From the NCBI GenBank assembly GCA_021397835.1, contig JAJFZO010000885.1:1065797-1129796 (forward strand): a stretch of 64,000 nt of DNA. The letters are read 5' to 3'. The stretch comes from Moringa oleifera. Its lineage: Eukaryota; Streptophyta; Magnoliopsida; Brassicales; Moringaceae. Below the pieces are notes generated by a model. The model was not told the origin of the DNA and did no database searches. It saw only the letters and a program-made list of their open reading frames with translations. Positions 36,123 through 47,859 of the stretch are shown here, piece after piece. The position numbers were made by a program, and so were the translations under genes. Numbering within the stretch: the first letter of the stretch is position 1; each line of letters opens with the position of its first letter.

Positions 36123-39100
36123 ATGTGGCTAGACAAGCTCGATGGTGTGGGCGACGAAGCTAACGATGATGCATGCGAGGCGAGGGCAAAATCGTTGAGG
36201 GTATCTCGAGCATGCGGAGTGCTTCGTCGTCGACCCTCGAGGCGGCAAAAGAGGGGTTAGATCTCGATGCTCAGGCTTGCCTCGGCGGACTCGTGGCGCA
36301 GCGCGATCGATGACCCGATCGTTGGGCTTTAGCAATGAGCAAGCCACACGGCCAGCCTGGGCACCCTTACTGCCAAGGCCACATCGGTGGAAAAAACGTG
36401 GGCAATGAAGCGAGAATAATCGTAGGATAATGAGCTGGAATGTGGCTAGACAAGCTCGATGTTGTGGGCGGCGAAGCTAACGATGATGCAAGCTACATGA
36501 GGGCCAAATCGTTGGGGGGATTTTGAGCCTGCGGAGTGCTTCGTCGTCAGCCCTCGAGGCGGCAGACGTAGGGACGGACCTCGACGCTCAGGCTTGCCTA
36601 GGCGGACTCGTTGCGCAGCGCGATCGACGACACGATCGTCAACCGTTAGGAACGAGCGAGCCACACGGCCAGCCTGGGCACCCCTGCATCCAAGGCATCA
36701 TTATTGGGGCAAATGTGGGCAACGAAGCGAGAATAATCGTGGGATAATGAGCTGGGATGTGGCTAGACAACCTCGATGGTGTGGGCTGCGAAGCTAACGA
36801 TGATGCAAGCTACGTGAGGGCCAAATCGTTGAGGGGATTTCGTGTCTGCGGAGTGCTTCGTCGTAGGCCCTCGAGGCAGCAGACGTGGGGTTGGATCTCG
36901 ACGCTCAGGCTTGCCTTGGCGGTCTCTATGCGCAGCGAAATCGACGACACGATCATCGACAGTTAGCAATGAGCGAGGCACACGGCCAGCCTCGGCACCC
37001 CTGCTTCCAAGGCCTCATCATTGGGAAAATCATGGGCAACGAACCGAGAATAATCGTGGGATAATAAGCTAGGATGTGGCTAGACAAGCTCCATGGTGTG
37101 GGCGGCGAAGCTAACGATGATGCATGCTACGTGAGGGCCGAATCTTTGGGGGGATTTCGAGCATGCGGAGTGCTTCATCCTAGGCCCTCGAGGCAGCAAG
37201 ACGTGGGGTTGGATCTCGACGCTCAGGCTTGCCTAGGCGGACTCGTTGCGCAGCGCCATCGACAACACGATCGTCGGCCGTTAGCAACGAGCGAGCCACA
37301 CGGCCAGCCTGGGTACCCCTGCTTCCAAGGCCTCATCGGTTGGAAAAACGTGGGCAACGAAGCGAGAATAATCGTGGGATAATGAGCTGAGATGTGGCTA
37401 GACAAGCTCGATGGTGTGGGCGACGAAGCTAACGATGATGCATGCGAGGAGAGGGCAAAATCGTTGGGGGGATCTCGAGCATGCGGAGTGCTCGTCGTCG
37501 GCCCTCGAGGCGGCAAAAGAGGGGTTAGATCTCGACGCTCAGGCTTGCCTCGACGGACTCGTGGCGAAGCGCGATCGATGACACGATCGTTGGCCGTTAG
37601 CAATGAGCGAGCCACACGGTCAGCCTGGGCACCCTTACTGCCAAGGCCACATCGGTGGAAAAAACGTGGGCAATGAAGCGAGAATAATCGTAGGATAATG
37701 AGCTGGAATGTGGCTAGACAAGCTCGATGTTGCGGGCGGCGAAGCTAACGATGATGCAAGCTACGTGAGGGCCAAATCGTTGGGGGGATTTCGAGCCTGC
37801 GGAGTGCTTCGTCGTCAGCCCTCGAGGCGGCAGACGTGGGGACGGACCTCGACGCTCAGGCTTGCCTAGGCGGACTCGTTGCGCAGCGCGATCGACGACA
37901 CGATCGTCAACCGTTAGCAACGAGCGAGCCACACGGCCAGCCTGGGCACCCCTGTATCCAAGGCATCATTGTTGGGGAAAACGTGGGCAACGAAGCGAGA
38001 AGAATCGTGGGATAATGAGCTGGGATGTGGCTAGACAAGCTCGATGGTGTGGGCTGCGAAGCGAACGATGATGCAAGCTACGTGAGGGCCAAATCGTTGA
38101 GGGGATTTCGAGTCGGCGGAGTGCTTCGTCGTAGGCCCTCGAGGCAGCAAGACGTGGGGTTGGATCTCGACGCTCAGGCTTGCCTAGGCGGACTCGTTGC
38201 ACAGCGCCATCGACAACACGATCGTCGGCCGTTAGCAACGAGCGAGCCACACGGCCAGCCTGGGTACCCCTGCTTCCAAGGCCTCATCGGTTGGAAAAAC
38301 GTGGGCAACGAAGCGAGAATAATCGTGGGATAATGAGCTGAGATGTGGCTAGACAAGCTCGATGGTGTGGGCGACGAAGCTAACGATGATGCATGCGAGG
38401 ATAGGGCAAAATCGTTGGGGGGATCTCGAGCATGCGGAGTGCTCGTCGTCGGCCCTCGAGGCGGCAAAAGAGGGGTTAGATCTCGACGCTCAGGCTTGCC
38501 TCGACGGACTCGTTGCGAAGCGCGATCGATGACACGATCGTTGGCCGTTAGCAATGAGCGAGCCACACGGTCAGCCTGGGCACCCTTACTGCCAAGGCCA
38601 CATCGGTGGAAAAAACGTGGGCAATGAAGCGAGAATAATCGTAGGATAATGAGCTAGAATGTGGCTAGACAAGCTCAATGTTGCGGGCGACGAAGCTAAC
38701 GATGATGCAAGCTACGTAAGGGCCAAATCGTTGGGGGGATTTCGAGCCTGCGGAGTGCTTCGTCGTTAGCCCTCGAGGCGGCAGACGTGGGGACGGACCT
38801 CGACGCTCAGGCTTGCCTAGGCGGACTCGTTACGCAGCGCGATCGACGACACGATCGTCAACCGTTAGCAACGAGCAAGCCACACGGCCAGCCTGGGCAC
38901 CCCTGCATCCAAGGCATCATTGTTGGGGAAAACGTGGGCAACAAAGCGAGAATAATCGTGGGATAATGAGCTGGGATGTGGCTAGACAAGCTCGATGGTG
39001 TGGGCTGCGAAGCGAACGATGATGCAAGCTACGTGAGGGCCAAATCGTTGAGGGGATTTCGAGTCTGCGGAGTGCTTCGTCGTAGGCCCTCGAGGCAGCA

Positions 39101-39997
39101 GACGTGGGGTTGGATCTCGACGCTCAGGCTTGCCTAGGCGGACTCATTGCGCAGCGCGATCGACGACACGATCGTCGGCCGTTAGCAACGAGTGAGCCAC
39201 ACGGCCAGCCTGGGCACCCCAGCTGCCATGGCCTCATCGGTTGGAAACACGTGGGCAACGAAGCGAGAATAATCGTGGTATAATGAGCTGAGATGAGGCT
39301 AGACAAGCTCGATGGTGTGGGCGACGAAGCCAACGATGATGCTTGCGAGGTGAGGGCAAAATCGTTGGGGGGATCTCGAGCATGCGGAGTGCTTCGTCGT
39401 CGGCCCTCGAGGCGGCAAAAGAGGGGTTAGATCTCGATGCTCAGGCTTGCCTCGGCGGACTCGTGGCGCAGCACGATCGATGACACGATCGTTGGCCTTT
39501 AGCAATGAGCAAGCCACACGGCCAGCCTGGGCACCCTTACTGCCAAAGCCACATCGGTGGAAAAAACGTGGGCAATGAAGCGAGAATAATCGTAGGATAA
39601 TGAGCTGGAATGTGGCTAGACAAGCTCGATGTTGTGGGGCGGCGAAGCTAACGATGATGCAAGCTACGTGAGGGCCAAATCGTTGGGGGGATTTCGAGCC
39701 TGCGGAGTGCTTCGTCATAGGCCCTCGAGGCAGCAAGACTTGGGGTTGGATCTCGACGCTCAGGCTTGCCTAGGCGGACTCGTTGCGCAGTGCCATCGAC
39801 AACACGATCGTCGGCCGTTAGCAACGAGCGAGCCACACGGCCAGCCTGGGCACCCCTGCTTCCAAGGCCTCATCGGTTGGAAAAACGTGGGCAACGAAGC
39901 GAGAATAATCGTGGGATAATGAGCTGGGATGTGGCTAGACAACCTCGATGGTGTGGGCTGCGAAGCTAACAATGATGCAAGCTACGTGAGGGCCAAA

Positions 39998-40115
39998 TCG
40001 TGGGGGGCTTTCGAGCCCTGCGGAGTGCTTCGTCGCTATGCCCTCGAGGCAGCAAGACGTGGGATTGGATCTCGACGACGCTCAGGCTGCCTAGGCGACT
40101 CGTTTGCGCAGCGCC
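39998..40115. other. Small dense-indel patch in an F/D chimera
   Basis: CGTGGGGGGCTTTCGAGCCC, TCGACGACGCTCAGGC and CTCGTTTGCGCAGCGCC show several small gains and losses. The flanking sequence on both sides is regular. Confidence 0.6.
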
Positions 40116-41832
40116 ACGACAACACGATCGTCGGCCGTTAGCAACGAGCGAGCCACACGGTCGGCCTGGGCACCCCTGCTTCCAAGGCCTCATCAGTTGG
40201 AAAAACGTGGGCAACGAAGCGAGAATAATCGTGGGATAATGAGCTGAGATGTGGCTAGACAAGCTCGATGGTGTGGGCGACGAAGCTAACGATGATGCAT
40301 GCGAGGCGAGGGCAAAATCGTTGAGGGTATCTCGAGCATGCGGAGTGCTTCGTCGTCGACCCTCGAGGTGGCAAAAGAGGGGTTAGATCTCGACGCTCAG
40401 GGTTGCCTCGGCGGACTCGTGGCGCAGCGCGATCGATGACACGATGGTTGGCCGTTAGCAATGAGCGAGCTACACGGCCAGCCTAGGCACCCTTACTGCC
40501 AAGGCCACATCGGTGGAAAAAACGTGGGCAATGAAGCGAGAATAATCGTAGGATAATGAGTTGGAATGTGGCTAGACAAGCTCGATGTTGCGGGCGGCGA
40601 AGCTAACGATGATGCAAGCTACGTGAGGGCCAAATCGTTGGGGGGATTTCGAGCCTGCGGAGTGCTTCGTCGTCAGCCCTCGAGGCGGCAGAGTGGGGAC
40701 GGACCTCGACACTCAGGCTTGCCTAGCCGGACTCGTTGCGCAGCGCGATCGACGACACGATCATCAACCTTTAGCAACAAGCGAGCCACACGGCCAGCCT
40801 GGGCACCCCTGCATCCAAGGCATCATTGTTGGGGAAAACGTGGGCAACGAAGCGAGAATAATCGTGGGATAATGAGCTGGGATGTGGCTAGACAAGCTCG
40901 ATGGTGTGGCCTGCGAAGCTAACGATGATGCAAGCTACGTGAGGCCCAAATCGTTAAGGGGATTTCGAGTCTGCGGAGAGTTTCGTCGTAGGCCCTTGAG
41001 GCAGCAGACGTGGGGTTGGATCTCGACGCTCAGGCTTGCCTGGGCGGACTCATTGCGCAGCGCGATCGACGACACGATCGTCGGCCGTTAGCAACGAGTG
41101 AGCCACACGGCCAGCCTGGGCACCCCTGCTGCCATGGCCTCATCGGTTGGAAACACGTGGGCAACGAAGCGAGAATAATCGTGGGATAATGAGCTGAGAT
41201 GTGGCTAGACAAGCTCGATGGTGTGGGCGACGAAGCCAACGATGATGCTTGCGAGGTGAGGGCAAAATCGTTGGGGGGATCTCGAGCATGCGGAGTGCTT
41301 CGTCGTCGGCCCTCGAGGCGGCAAAAGAGGGGTTAGATCTCGATGCTCAGGCTTGCCTCGGCGGACTCGTGGCGCAGCGCGATCGATGACACGATCGTTG
41401 GCCTTTAGCAATGAGCAAGCCACACGGCCAGCCTGGGCACCCTTACTGCCAAAGCCACATCGGTGGAAAAAACGTGGGCAATGAAGCGAGAATAATCGTA
41501 GGATAATGAGCTGGAATGTGGCTAGACAAGCTCGATGTTGTGGGCGGCGAAGCTAACGATGATGCAAGCTACGTGAGGGCCAAATCGTTGGGGGGATTTC
41601 GAGCCTGCGGAGTGCTTCGTCGTCAGCCCTCGAGGCGGCAGACGTGGGGACGGACCTCGACGCTCAGGCTTGCCTAGGCAGACTCGTTGCGCAGCGCGAT
41701 CGACGACACGATCGTCAACCGTTAGCAACGAGCGAGCCACACGGCCAGCCTGGGCACCCTTACTGCCAAAGCAACATCGGTGGAAAAAACGTGGGCAATG
41801 AAGCAAGAATAATCGTAGGATAATGAGCTGGA

Positions 41833-42150
41833 ATGTGGCTAGACAAGCTCGATGTTGTGGGGCGGCGAAGCTAATGATGATGCAAGCTACGTGAGGGCCA
41901 AATCGTTGGGGGGATTTCGAGCCTGCGGAGTGCTTCGTCGTAGGCCCTCGAGGCAGCAGACGTGGGGTTGGATCTCGACGCTCAGGCTTGCCTTGGCGGA
42001 CTCTATGCGCAGCGAAATCGACGACACGATCATCGGCCGTTAGCAATGAGCGAGGCACACGGCCAGCCTCAGCACCCCTGCTTCCAAGGCCTCATTATTG
42101 GGAAAATTGTGGGCAATGAAGCGAGAATAATCGTGGGATAATGAGCTACG
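41833..42150 (+). repeat. F/C1 chimeric monomer (318 bp)
   Basis: The front is F with the extra G of GTTGTGGGGCGG. The back is C1 (GCAGCAGACGTGGGG, CTCTATGCGCAGCGAAATCG, GCGAGGCACACGG). It is 318 bp, a multiple of three, so reverse-strand frames run unbroken across it and produce an unusually long but meaningless open frame at 41522-42058. Confidence 0.8.
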
Positions 42151-43102
42151 ATGTGGCTAGACAAGCTCCATGGTGTGGGCGGTGAAGCTAACGATGATGG
42201 ATGCTACGTGAGGGCCGAATCTTTTGGGGGATTTCGAGCATGCGGAGTGCTTCATCGTAGGCCCTCGAGGCAGCAAGACGTGGGGTTGGATCTTGACGCT
42301 CAGGCTTGCCTAGGCGGACTCGTTGCGCAGCGCCATCGACAACACGATCGTCGGCCGTTAGCAACGAGCGAGCCACACGGCCAGCCTGGGCACCCCGTCT
42401 TCCAAGGCCTCATCGGTTGGAAAAACGTGGGCAACGAAGCGAGAATAATCGTGGGATAATGAGCTGAGATGTGGCTAGACAAGCTCGATGGTGTGGGCGA
42501 CGAAGCTAACGATGATGCATGCGAGGCGAGGGCAAAATCGTTAGGGGGATCTCGAGCATGCAGAGTGCTTCGTCGTCGGCCCTCGAGGCGGCAAAAGAGG
42601 GGTTAGATCTCGACGCTCAGGCTTGCCTCGGCGGACTCGTGGCGCAGCGCGATCGATGACACGATCGTTGGCCGTTAGCAATGAGCGAGCCACACGGCCA
42701 GCCTGGGCACCCTTATTGCCAAGGCCACATCGGTGGAAAAAACGTGGGCAATGAAGCGAGAATAATCGTAGGATAATGAGCTGGAATGTGGCTAGACAAG
42801 CTCGATGTTGCGGGCGGCGAAGCTAACGATGATGCAAGCTACGTGAGGGCCAAATCGTTGGGGGGATTTCGAGCCTGCGGAGTGCTTCGTCGTTAGCCCT
42901 CGAGGCGGCAGACGTGGGGACGGACCTCGACGCTCAGGCTTGCCTAGGCAGACTCGTTGCGGAGCGCGATCGACGACACGATCGTCAACCGTTAGCAACG
43001 AGCGAGCCACACGGCCAGCCTGGGCACCCCTGCATCCAAGGCATCATTGTTGGGGAAAACGTGGGCAACGAAGCGAGAATAATCGTGGGATAATGAGCTG
43101 GG

Positions 43103-44371
43103 ATGTGGCTAGACAAGCTCGATGGTGTGGGCTGCGAAGCTAACGATGATGCAAGCTACGTGAGGGCCAAATCGTTGAGGGGATTTCGAGTCTGCGGAGT
43201 GCTTCGTCGTAGGCCCTCGAGGCAGCAGACGTGGGGTTGGATCTCGACACTCAGGCTTGGCTTGGCGGACTCTATGCGCAGCGAAATCGACGACACGATC
43301 ATCGGCCGTTAGCAATGAGCGAGGCACACGGCCAGCCTCGGCACCCCTGCTTCCAAGGCCTCATTATTGGGAAAATCATGGGCAACGAAGCGAGAACAAT
43401 CGTGGGATAATGAGCTAGGATGTGGCTAGACAAGCTCCATGGTGTGGGCGGCGAAGCTAACGATGATGCATGCTACGTGAGGGCCGAATCTTTGGGGGGA
43501 TTTCGAGCATGCGGAGTGCTTCATCGTAGGCCCTCAAGGCAGCAAGACGTGGGGTTGGATCTCGACGCTCAGGCTTGCCTAGGCGGACTCGTTGCGCAGC
43601 GCCATCGACAACACGATCATCGGTCGTTAACAACAAGCGAGCCTCACGGCCAGCCTGGGCACCCCGTCTTCCAAGGCCTCATCGGTTGTAAAAACGTGGG
43701 CAACGAAGCGAGAATAATCGTGGGATAATGAGCTGAGATGTGGCTAGACAAGCTCGATGGTGTGGGCGACGAAGCGAATGATGATGCTTGCGAGGCGAGG
43801 GCAAAATCATTGGGGGGATCTCGAGCATGCGGAGTGCTTCGTCGTCGTACCTCGAGGCGACAAAAGAGGGGTTAGATCTCGATGCTCAGGCTTGCCTCGG
43901 CGGACTCGTGGCGCAGCGCGATCGATGACACGATCGTTGGCCGTTAGCAATGAGCGAGCCACACGGCCAGCCTGGGCACCCTTACTGCTAAGGCCACATC
44001 GGTGGAAAAAATGTGGGCAATGAAGCGAGAAGAATCGTAGGATAATGAGCTGGAATGTGGCTAAACAAGCTCGATGTTGCGGGCGGCGAAGCTAACGATG
44101 ATGCAAGCTACGTGAGGGCCAAATCGTTGGGGGGATTTCGAGCCTGCGGAGTGCTTCGTCGTTAGCCCTCGAGGCGGCAGACGTGGGGATGAACCTCGAC
44201 GCTCAGGCTTGCCTAGGCGGACTCATTGCGCAGCGCGATCGACAACACGATCGTCAACCGTTAGCAACAAGCGAGCCACACGGCCAGCCTGGGCACCCCT
44301 GCATCCAAGGCATCATTGTTGGGGAAAACGTGGGCAACGAAGCGAGAATAATCGTGGGATAATGAGCTGGG
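43103..44371. repeat. Single C1-D-E-F tetramer, 1269 bp
   Basis: C1 43103, D 43420, E 43738 and F 44055 are followed by C2 at 44372. D carries ATCATCGGTCGTTAAC and GTTGTAAAAACG, and E carries GTCGTCGTACCTCGAGG. The same D-E pair recurs at 48811-49445, 5391 bp away. Confidence 0.88.
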
Positions 44372-44688
44372 ATGTGGCTAGACAACCTCGATGGTGTGGG
44401 CTGCAAAGCTAACGATGATGCAAGCTACGTGAGGGCCAAATCGTTGAGGGGATTTCCAGTCTGCGGAGTGCTTCGTCGTAGGCCCTCGAGGTAGCAGACG
44501 TGGGGCTGGATCTCGACGCTCAGGCTTGCCTAGGCGGACTCATTGTGCAGCGCGATCGACGACACGATCGTCGGCCGTTAGCAACGAGTGAGCCACACGG
44601 CCAGCCTGGGCACCCCTGCTGCCATGGCCTCATCGGTTGGAAACACGTGGGCAACGAAGCGAGAATAATCGTGAGATAATGAGCTGAG

Positions 44689-45005
44689 ATGTGGCTAGAC
44701 AAGCTCGATGGTGTGGGCGACGAAGCCAACGATGATGCTTGCGAGGTGAGGGCAAAATCGTTGGGGGGATCTCGAGCATGCGGAGTGCTTCGTCGTCGGC
44801 CCTCGAGGCGGCAAAAGAGGGGTTAGATCTCGATGCTTAGGCTTGCCTCGGCGGACTCGTGGCGCAGCGCGATCGATGACACGATCGTTGGCCTTTAGCA
44901 ATGAGCAAGCCACACGGCCAGCCTGGGCACCCCTGCTTCCAAGGCCTCATCGGTTGGAAAAACGTGGGCAACGAAGCGAGAATAATCGTGGGATAATGAG
45001 CTGAG
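44689..45005 (+). repeat. Exemplar class E monomer (317 bp)
   Basis: The front is B-like (GGGCGACGAAGCC, GCGAGGTGAGGGC, GATCTCGAGCATGCGG). The E-specific core is GCAAAAGAGGGGTTAGAT, GCCTCGGCGGACTCGTGG and GATCGATGACACGATCG followed by TTGGCCTTTAGC. In most E copies the tail is CCCTTACTGCCAAAGCC, GAAAAAACGTGGGCAATG and ATCGTAGGATAATG; this copy has CTTCCAAGGCC instead, so its last 80 bp come from another class. GCCTCGG breaks the GCCTAGGC palindrome present in other classes. Confidence 0.8.
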
Positions 45006-46273
45006 ATGTGGCTAGACAAGCTCGATGTTGCGGGCGGCGAAGCTAACGATGATGCAAGCTACGTGAGGGCTAAATCGTTGGGGTGATTTTGAGCCTGCGG
45101 AGTGCTTCGTCGTCAGCCCTCGAGGCGGCAGACGTGGGGACGGACCTCGACGCTCAGGCTTGCCTAGGCGGACTCGTTGCGCAGCGCGATCGACGACACG
45201 ATCGTCAACCGTTAGCATTGAGCGAGCCACACGGCCAGCCTGGGCACCCCTGCTTCCAAGGCCTCTTCGGTTGGAAAAACGTGGGCAACGAAGCGAGAAT
45301 AATCGTGGGATAATGAGCTGGGATGTGGCTAGACAAGCTCGATGGTGTGGGCTTCGAAGCTAACGATGATGCAAGCTACGTGAGGGCCAAATCGTTGAGG
45401 GGATTTCGAGTCTGCGGAGTGCTTCGTCGTAGGCCCTCGAGGCAGCAGACGTGGGGTTGGATCTCGACGCTCAGGCTTGCCTTGGCGGACTCATTGCGCA
45501 GCGCGATCGATGACACGATCGTCGGCCGTTAGCACCGAGTGAGCCACACGGCCAGCCTGGGCACCCCTGCTGCCATGGCCTCATCAGTTGGAAACACGTG
45601 GGCAACGAAGCGAGAATAATCGTGGGATAATGAGCTGAGATGTGGCTAGACAAGCTCGATGGTGTGGGCGACGAAGCAAACGATGATGCTTGCGAGGTGA
45701 GGGCAAAATCGTTGGGGGGATCTCGAGCATGCGGAGTGCTTCGTCGTCGGCCCTCGAGGCGGCAAAAGAGGGGTTAGATCTCGATGCTCAGGCTTGCCTC
45801 GGCGGACTCGTGGCGCAGCACGATCGATGACACGATCGTTGGCCTTTAGCAATGAGCAAGCCACACGGCCAGCCTGGGCACCCTTACTGCCAAAGCCACA
45901 TCGGTGGAAAAAACGTGGGCAATGAAGCGAGAATAATCGTAGGATAATGAGCTGGAATGTGGCTAGACAAGCTCGATGTTGCGGGCGGCGAAGCTAACGA
46001 TGATGCAAGCTACGTGAGGGCTAAATCGCTGGGGTGATTTTGAGCCTGCGGAGTTCTTCGTCGTCAGCCCTCGAGGCGGCAGACGTGGGGACGGACCTCG
46101 ACGCTCAGGCTTGCCTAGGCGGACTCGTTGCGCAGCGCGATCGACGACACGATCGTCAACCGTTAGCAACGAACGAGCCACACGGCCAGCCTGGGCACCC
46201 CTGCATCCAAGGCATCATTGTTGGGGAAAACGTGGGCAACGAAGCGAGAATAATCATGGGATAATGAGCTGGG

Positions 46274-46590
46274 ATGTGGCTAGACAAGCTCGATGGTGTG
46301 GGCTGCGAAGCTAACGATGATGCAAGCTACGTGAGGGCGAAATCGTTGAGGGGATTTCGAGTCTGCGGAGTGCTTCGTCGTAGGCCCTCGAGGCAGCAGA
46401 CGTGGGGTTGGATCTCGACGCTCAGGCTTGCCTAGGTGGACTCATTGCGCAGCGCGATCGACGACACGATCGTCGGCCGTTAGCAACGAGTGAGCCACAC
46501 GGCCAGCCTGGGCACCCCTGCTGCCATGGCCTCATCGGTTGAAAACACGTGGGCAACGAAGCGAGAATAATCGTGGGATAATGAGCTGAG
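46274..46590 (+). repeat. Exemplar class C2 monomer (317 bp)
   Basis: The front is class C (GGGCTGCGAAGC, TTGAGGGGATTTCG, GTCTGCGG, GTAGGCCC, GCAGCAGACG). After the shared stretch around 46402-46440, the back is class A-like (CTCATTGCGCAGCGCG, GTCGGCCGTTAGC, ACGAGTGAGCC), with CTGCCATGGCCTC and GAAAACACG as its own refinements. It leads into E by the GAGCTGAGATG junction that also joins A to B. Confidence 0.85.
46459..46475. repeat. Conserved hairpin-capable inverted repeat in the monomer
   Basis: CGACGA (46459-46464) and TCGTCG (46470-46475) are perfect reverse complements separated by CACGA. The inner ACGATCGT (46466-46473) is itself an 8 bp palindrome. The element recurs at the same place in A and C2 monomers and most D backs. 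In F the stem loses its outer pair (CGTCAA), in B it is broken by CTTCAG, and in E by GATGA and CGTTGG. The dyad is visible; any structural role is inference. Confidence 0.7.
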
Positions 46591-46907
46591 ATGTGGCTAG
46601 ACAAGCTCGATGGTGTGGGCGACGAAGCCAACGATGATGCTTGCGAGGTGAGGGCAAAATCGTTGGGGGGATCTCGAGCATGCGGAGTGCTTCGTCGTCG
46701 TACCTCGAGGCGACAAAAGAGGGGTTAGATCTCGATGCTCAGGCTTGCCTCGGCGGACTCGTGGCGCAGCGCGATCGATGACACGATCGTTGGCCTTTAG
46801 CAATGAGCAAGCCACACAGCCAGCCTGGGCACCCTTACTGCCAAAGCCACATCGGTGGAAAAAACGTGGGCAATGAAGCGAGAATAATCGTAGGATAATG
46901 AGCTGGA

Positions 46908-47224
46908 ATGTGGCTAGACAAGCTCGATGTTGCGGGCGGCGAAGCTAACGATGATGCAAGCTACGTGAGGGCTAAATCGTTGGGGTGATTTTAAGCCTGC
47001 GGAGTGCTTCGTCGTCAGCCCTCGAGGCGGCAGACGTGGGGACGGACCTCGACGCTCAGGCTTGCCTAGGCGGACTCGTTGCGCAGCGCGATCGACGACA
47101 CGATCGTCAACCGTTAGCAACGAGCGAGCCACACGGCCAGCCTGGGCACCCCTGCATCCAAGGCATCATTGTTGGGGAAAACATGGGCAACGAAGCGAGA
47201 ATAATCGTGGGATAATGAGCTGGG
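46908..47224 (+). repeat. Exemplar class F monomer (317 bp)
   Basis: F diagnostics are GATGTTGCGGGCGGCG, GCCTGCGG, GTCGTCAGCCC, GTGGGGACGGACC, CGATCGTCAACCG and CTGCATCCAAGGCATC. This copy belongs to the subtype with GGGGTGATTTTAAGCC, which is shared exactly with the F at 49446. Three 8 bp palindromes are visible: CCTCGAGG at 47020-47027, GCCTAGGC at 47064-47071 and ACGATCGT further on. Confidence 0.85.
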
Positions 47225-47541
47225 ATGTGGCTAGACAAGCTCGATGGTGTGGGCTGCGAAGCTAATGATGATGCAAGCTACGTGAGTGCCAAATCGTTGA
47301 TGGGATTTCGAGTCTGCGGAGTGCTTCGTCGTAGGCCCTCGAGGCAGCAGACGTGGGGTTGGATCTCAACGCTCAGGCTTGCCTTGGCGGACTCTATGCG
47401 CAGCAAAATCGACGACACGATCATCGGCCGTTAGCAATGAGCGAGGCACACGGCCAGCCTCGGCACCCCTGCTTCCAAGGCCTCATTATTGGGAAAATCG
47501 TGGGCAACAAAGCGAGAATAATCGTGGGATAATGAGCTAGG

Positions 47542-47859
47542 ATGTGGCTAGACAAGCTCCATGGTGTGGGCGGCGAAGCTAACGATGATGCATGCTACGT
47601 GAGGGCCGAATCTTTGGGGGGATTTCGAGCATGCGGAGTGCTTCATCGTAGGCCCTCGAGGCAGCAAGACGTGGGGTTGGATCTCGACGCTCAGGCTTGC
47701 CTAGGCGGACTCGTTGCGCAGCGCCATCGACAACACGATCGTCGGCCGTTAGCAACGAGCGAGCCACACGGCCAGCCTGGGCACCCCTGCTTCCAAGGCC
47801 TCATCGGTTGGAAAAACGTGGGCAACGAAGCGAGAATAATCGTGGGATAATGAGCTGAG
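47542..47859 (+). repeat. Exemplar class D monomer (318 bp)
   Basis: D diagnostics are GACAAGCTCCATGG, GCATGCTACGTGAGGGCCG, GAATCTTTGGGG, CTTCATCGTAGGCC, GCAGCAAGACGTGG (with the extra A that makes 318 bp), CAGCGCCATCGACAACACG and CTTCCAAGGCCTC. It always follows C1 and precedes E. Its presence or absence is what separates tetramer from trimer units. Confidence 0.85.

Larger units (their letters stand above)
33267..38024. repeat. Block with a nine-monomer (2856 bp) internal repeat
   Basis: E 33267, F 33584, C1 33901, D 34218, E 34536, F 34852 and C2 35169 correspond to E 36123, F 36440, C1 36757, D 37074, E 37392, F 37708 and C/D 38025, all offset by 2856 bp. Shared private variants include TTGAGGGTATCTCG (33340, 36196), CGTTAGGAACGAGC (33790, 36646), GCGAGGAGAGGGC and GTGCTCGTCGTCGG in E. 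Scattered substitutions separate the copies. Between them lie E 35486 and a C1/D chimera at 35806. Confidence 0.8.
38025..43102. repeat. Mixed block of trimers and chimeras
   Basis: Starts are C/D 38025, E 38343, F 38659, C2 38976, E 39293, F/D 39610, F/D 39929 (disturbed), E 40249, F 40566, C2 40882, E 41199, F 41516, F/C1 41833, D 42151, E 42469 and F 42786. The E at 38343 shares GTGCTCGTCGTCGG and the CTCGACGGACTCG change with E at 34536 and 37392. Chimeric monomers replace C2 or C1-D pairs at several places, so the unit lengths vary. Confidence 0.75.
44372..47224. repeat. Three C2-E-F trimers, 951 bp each
   Basis: C2 starts at 44372, 45323 and 46274, and the next C-type monomer is at 47225, so the period is exactly 951 bp (3 x 317). 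E starts at 44689, 45640 and 46591; F at 45006, 45957 and 46908. All three F copies carry a subtype with GAGGGCTAAATCG and GGGGTGATTTT. The E to F junction at 45006 has a class A/D-like tail rather than the usual CCCTTACTGCC tail. Confidence 0.92.

Noticed and set aside
41522..42058. A 178-codon reverse-strand open frame, with 145-codon relatives at 32637-33074 and 39299-39736
   Set aside because: Each spans a chimeric monomer with one extra G, which keeps the frame open across a junction. This explains the length without any coding function.
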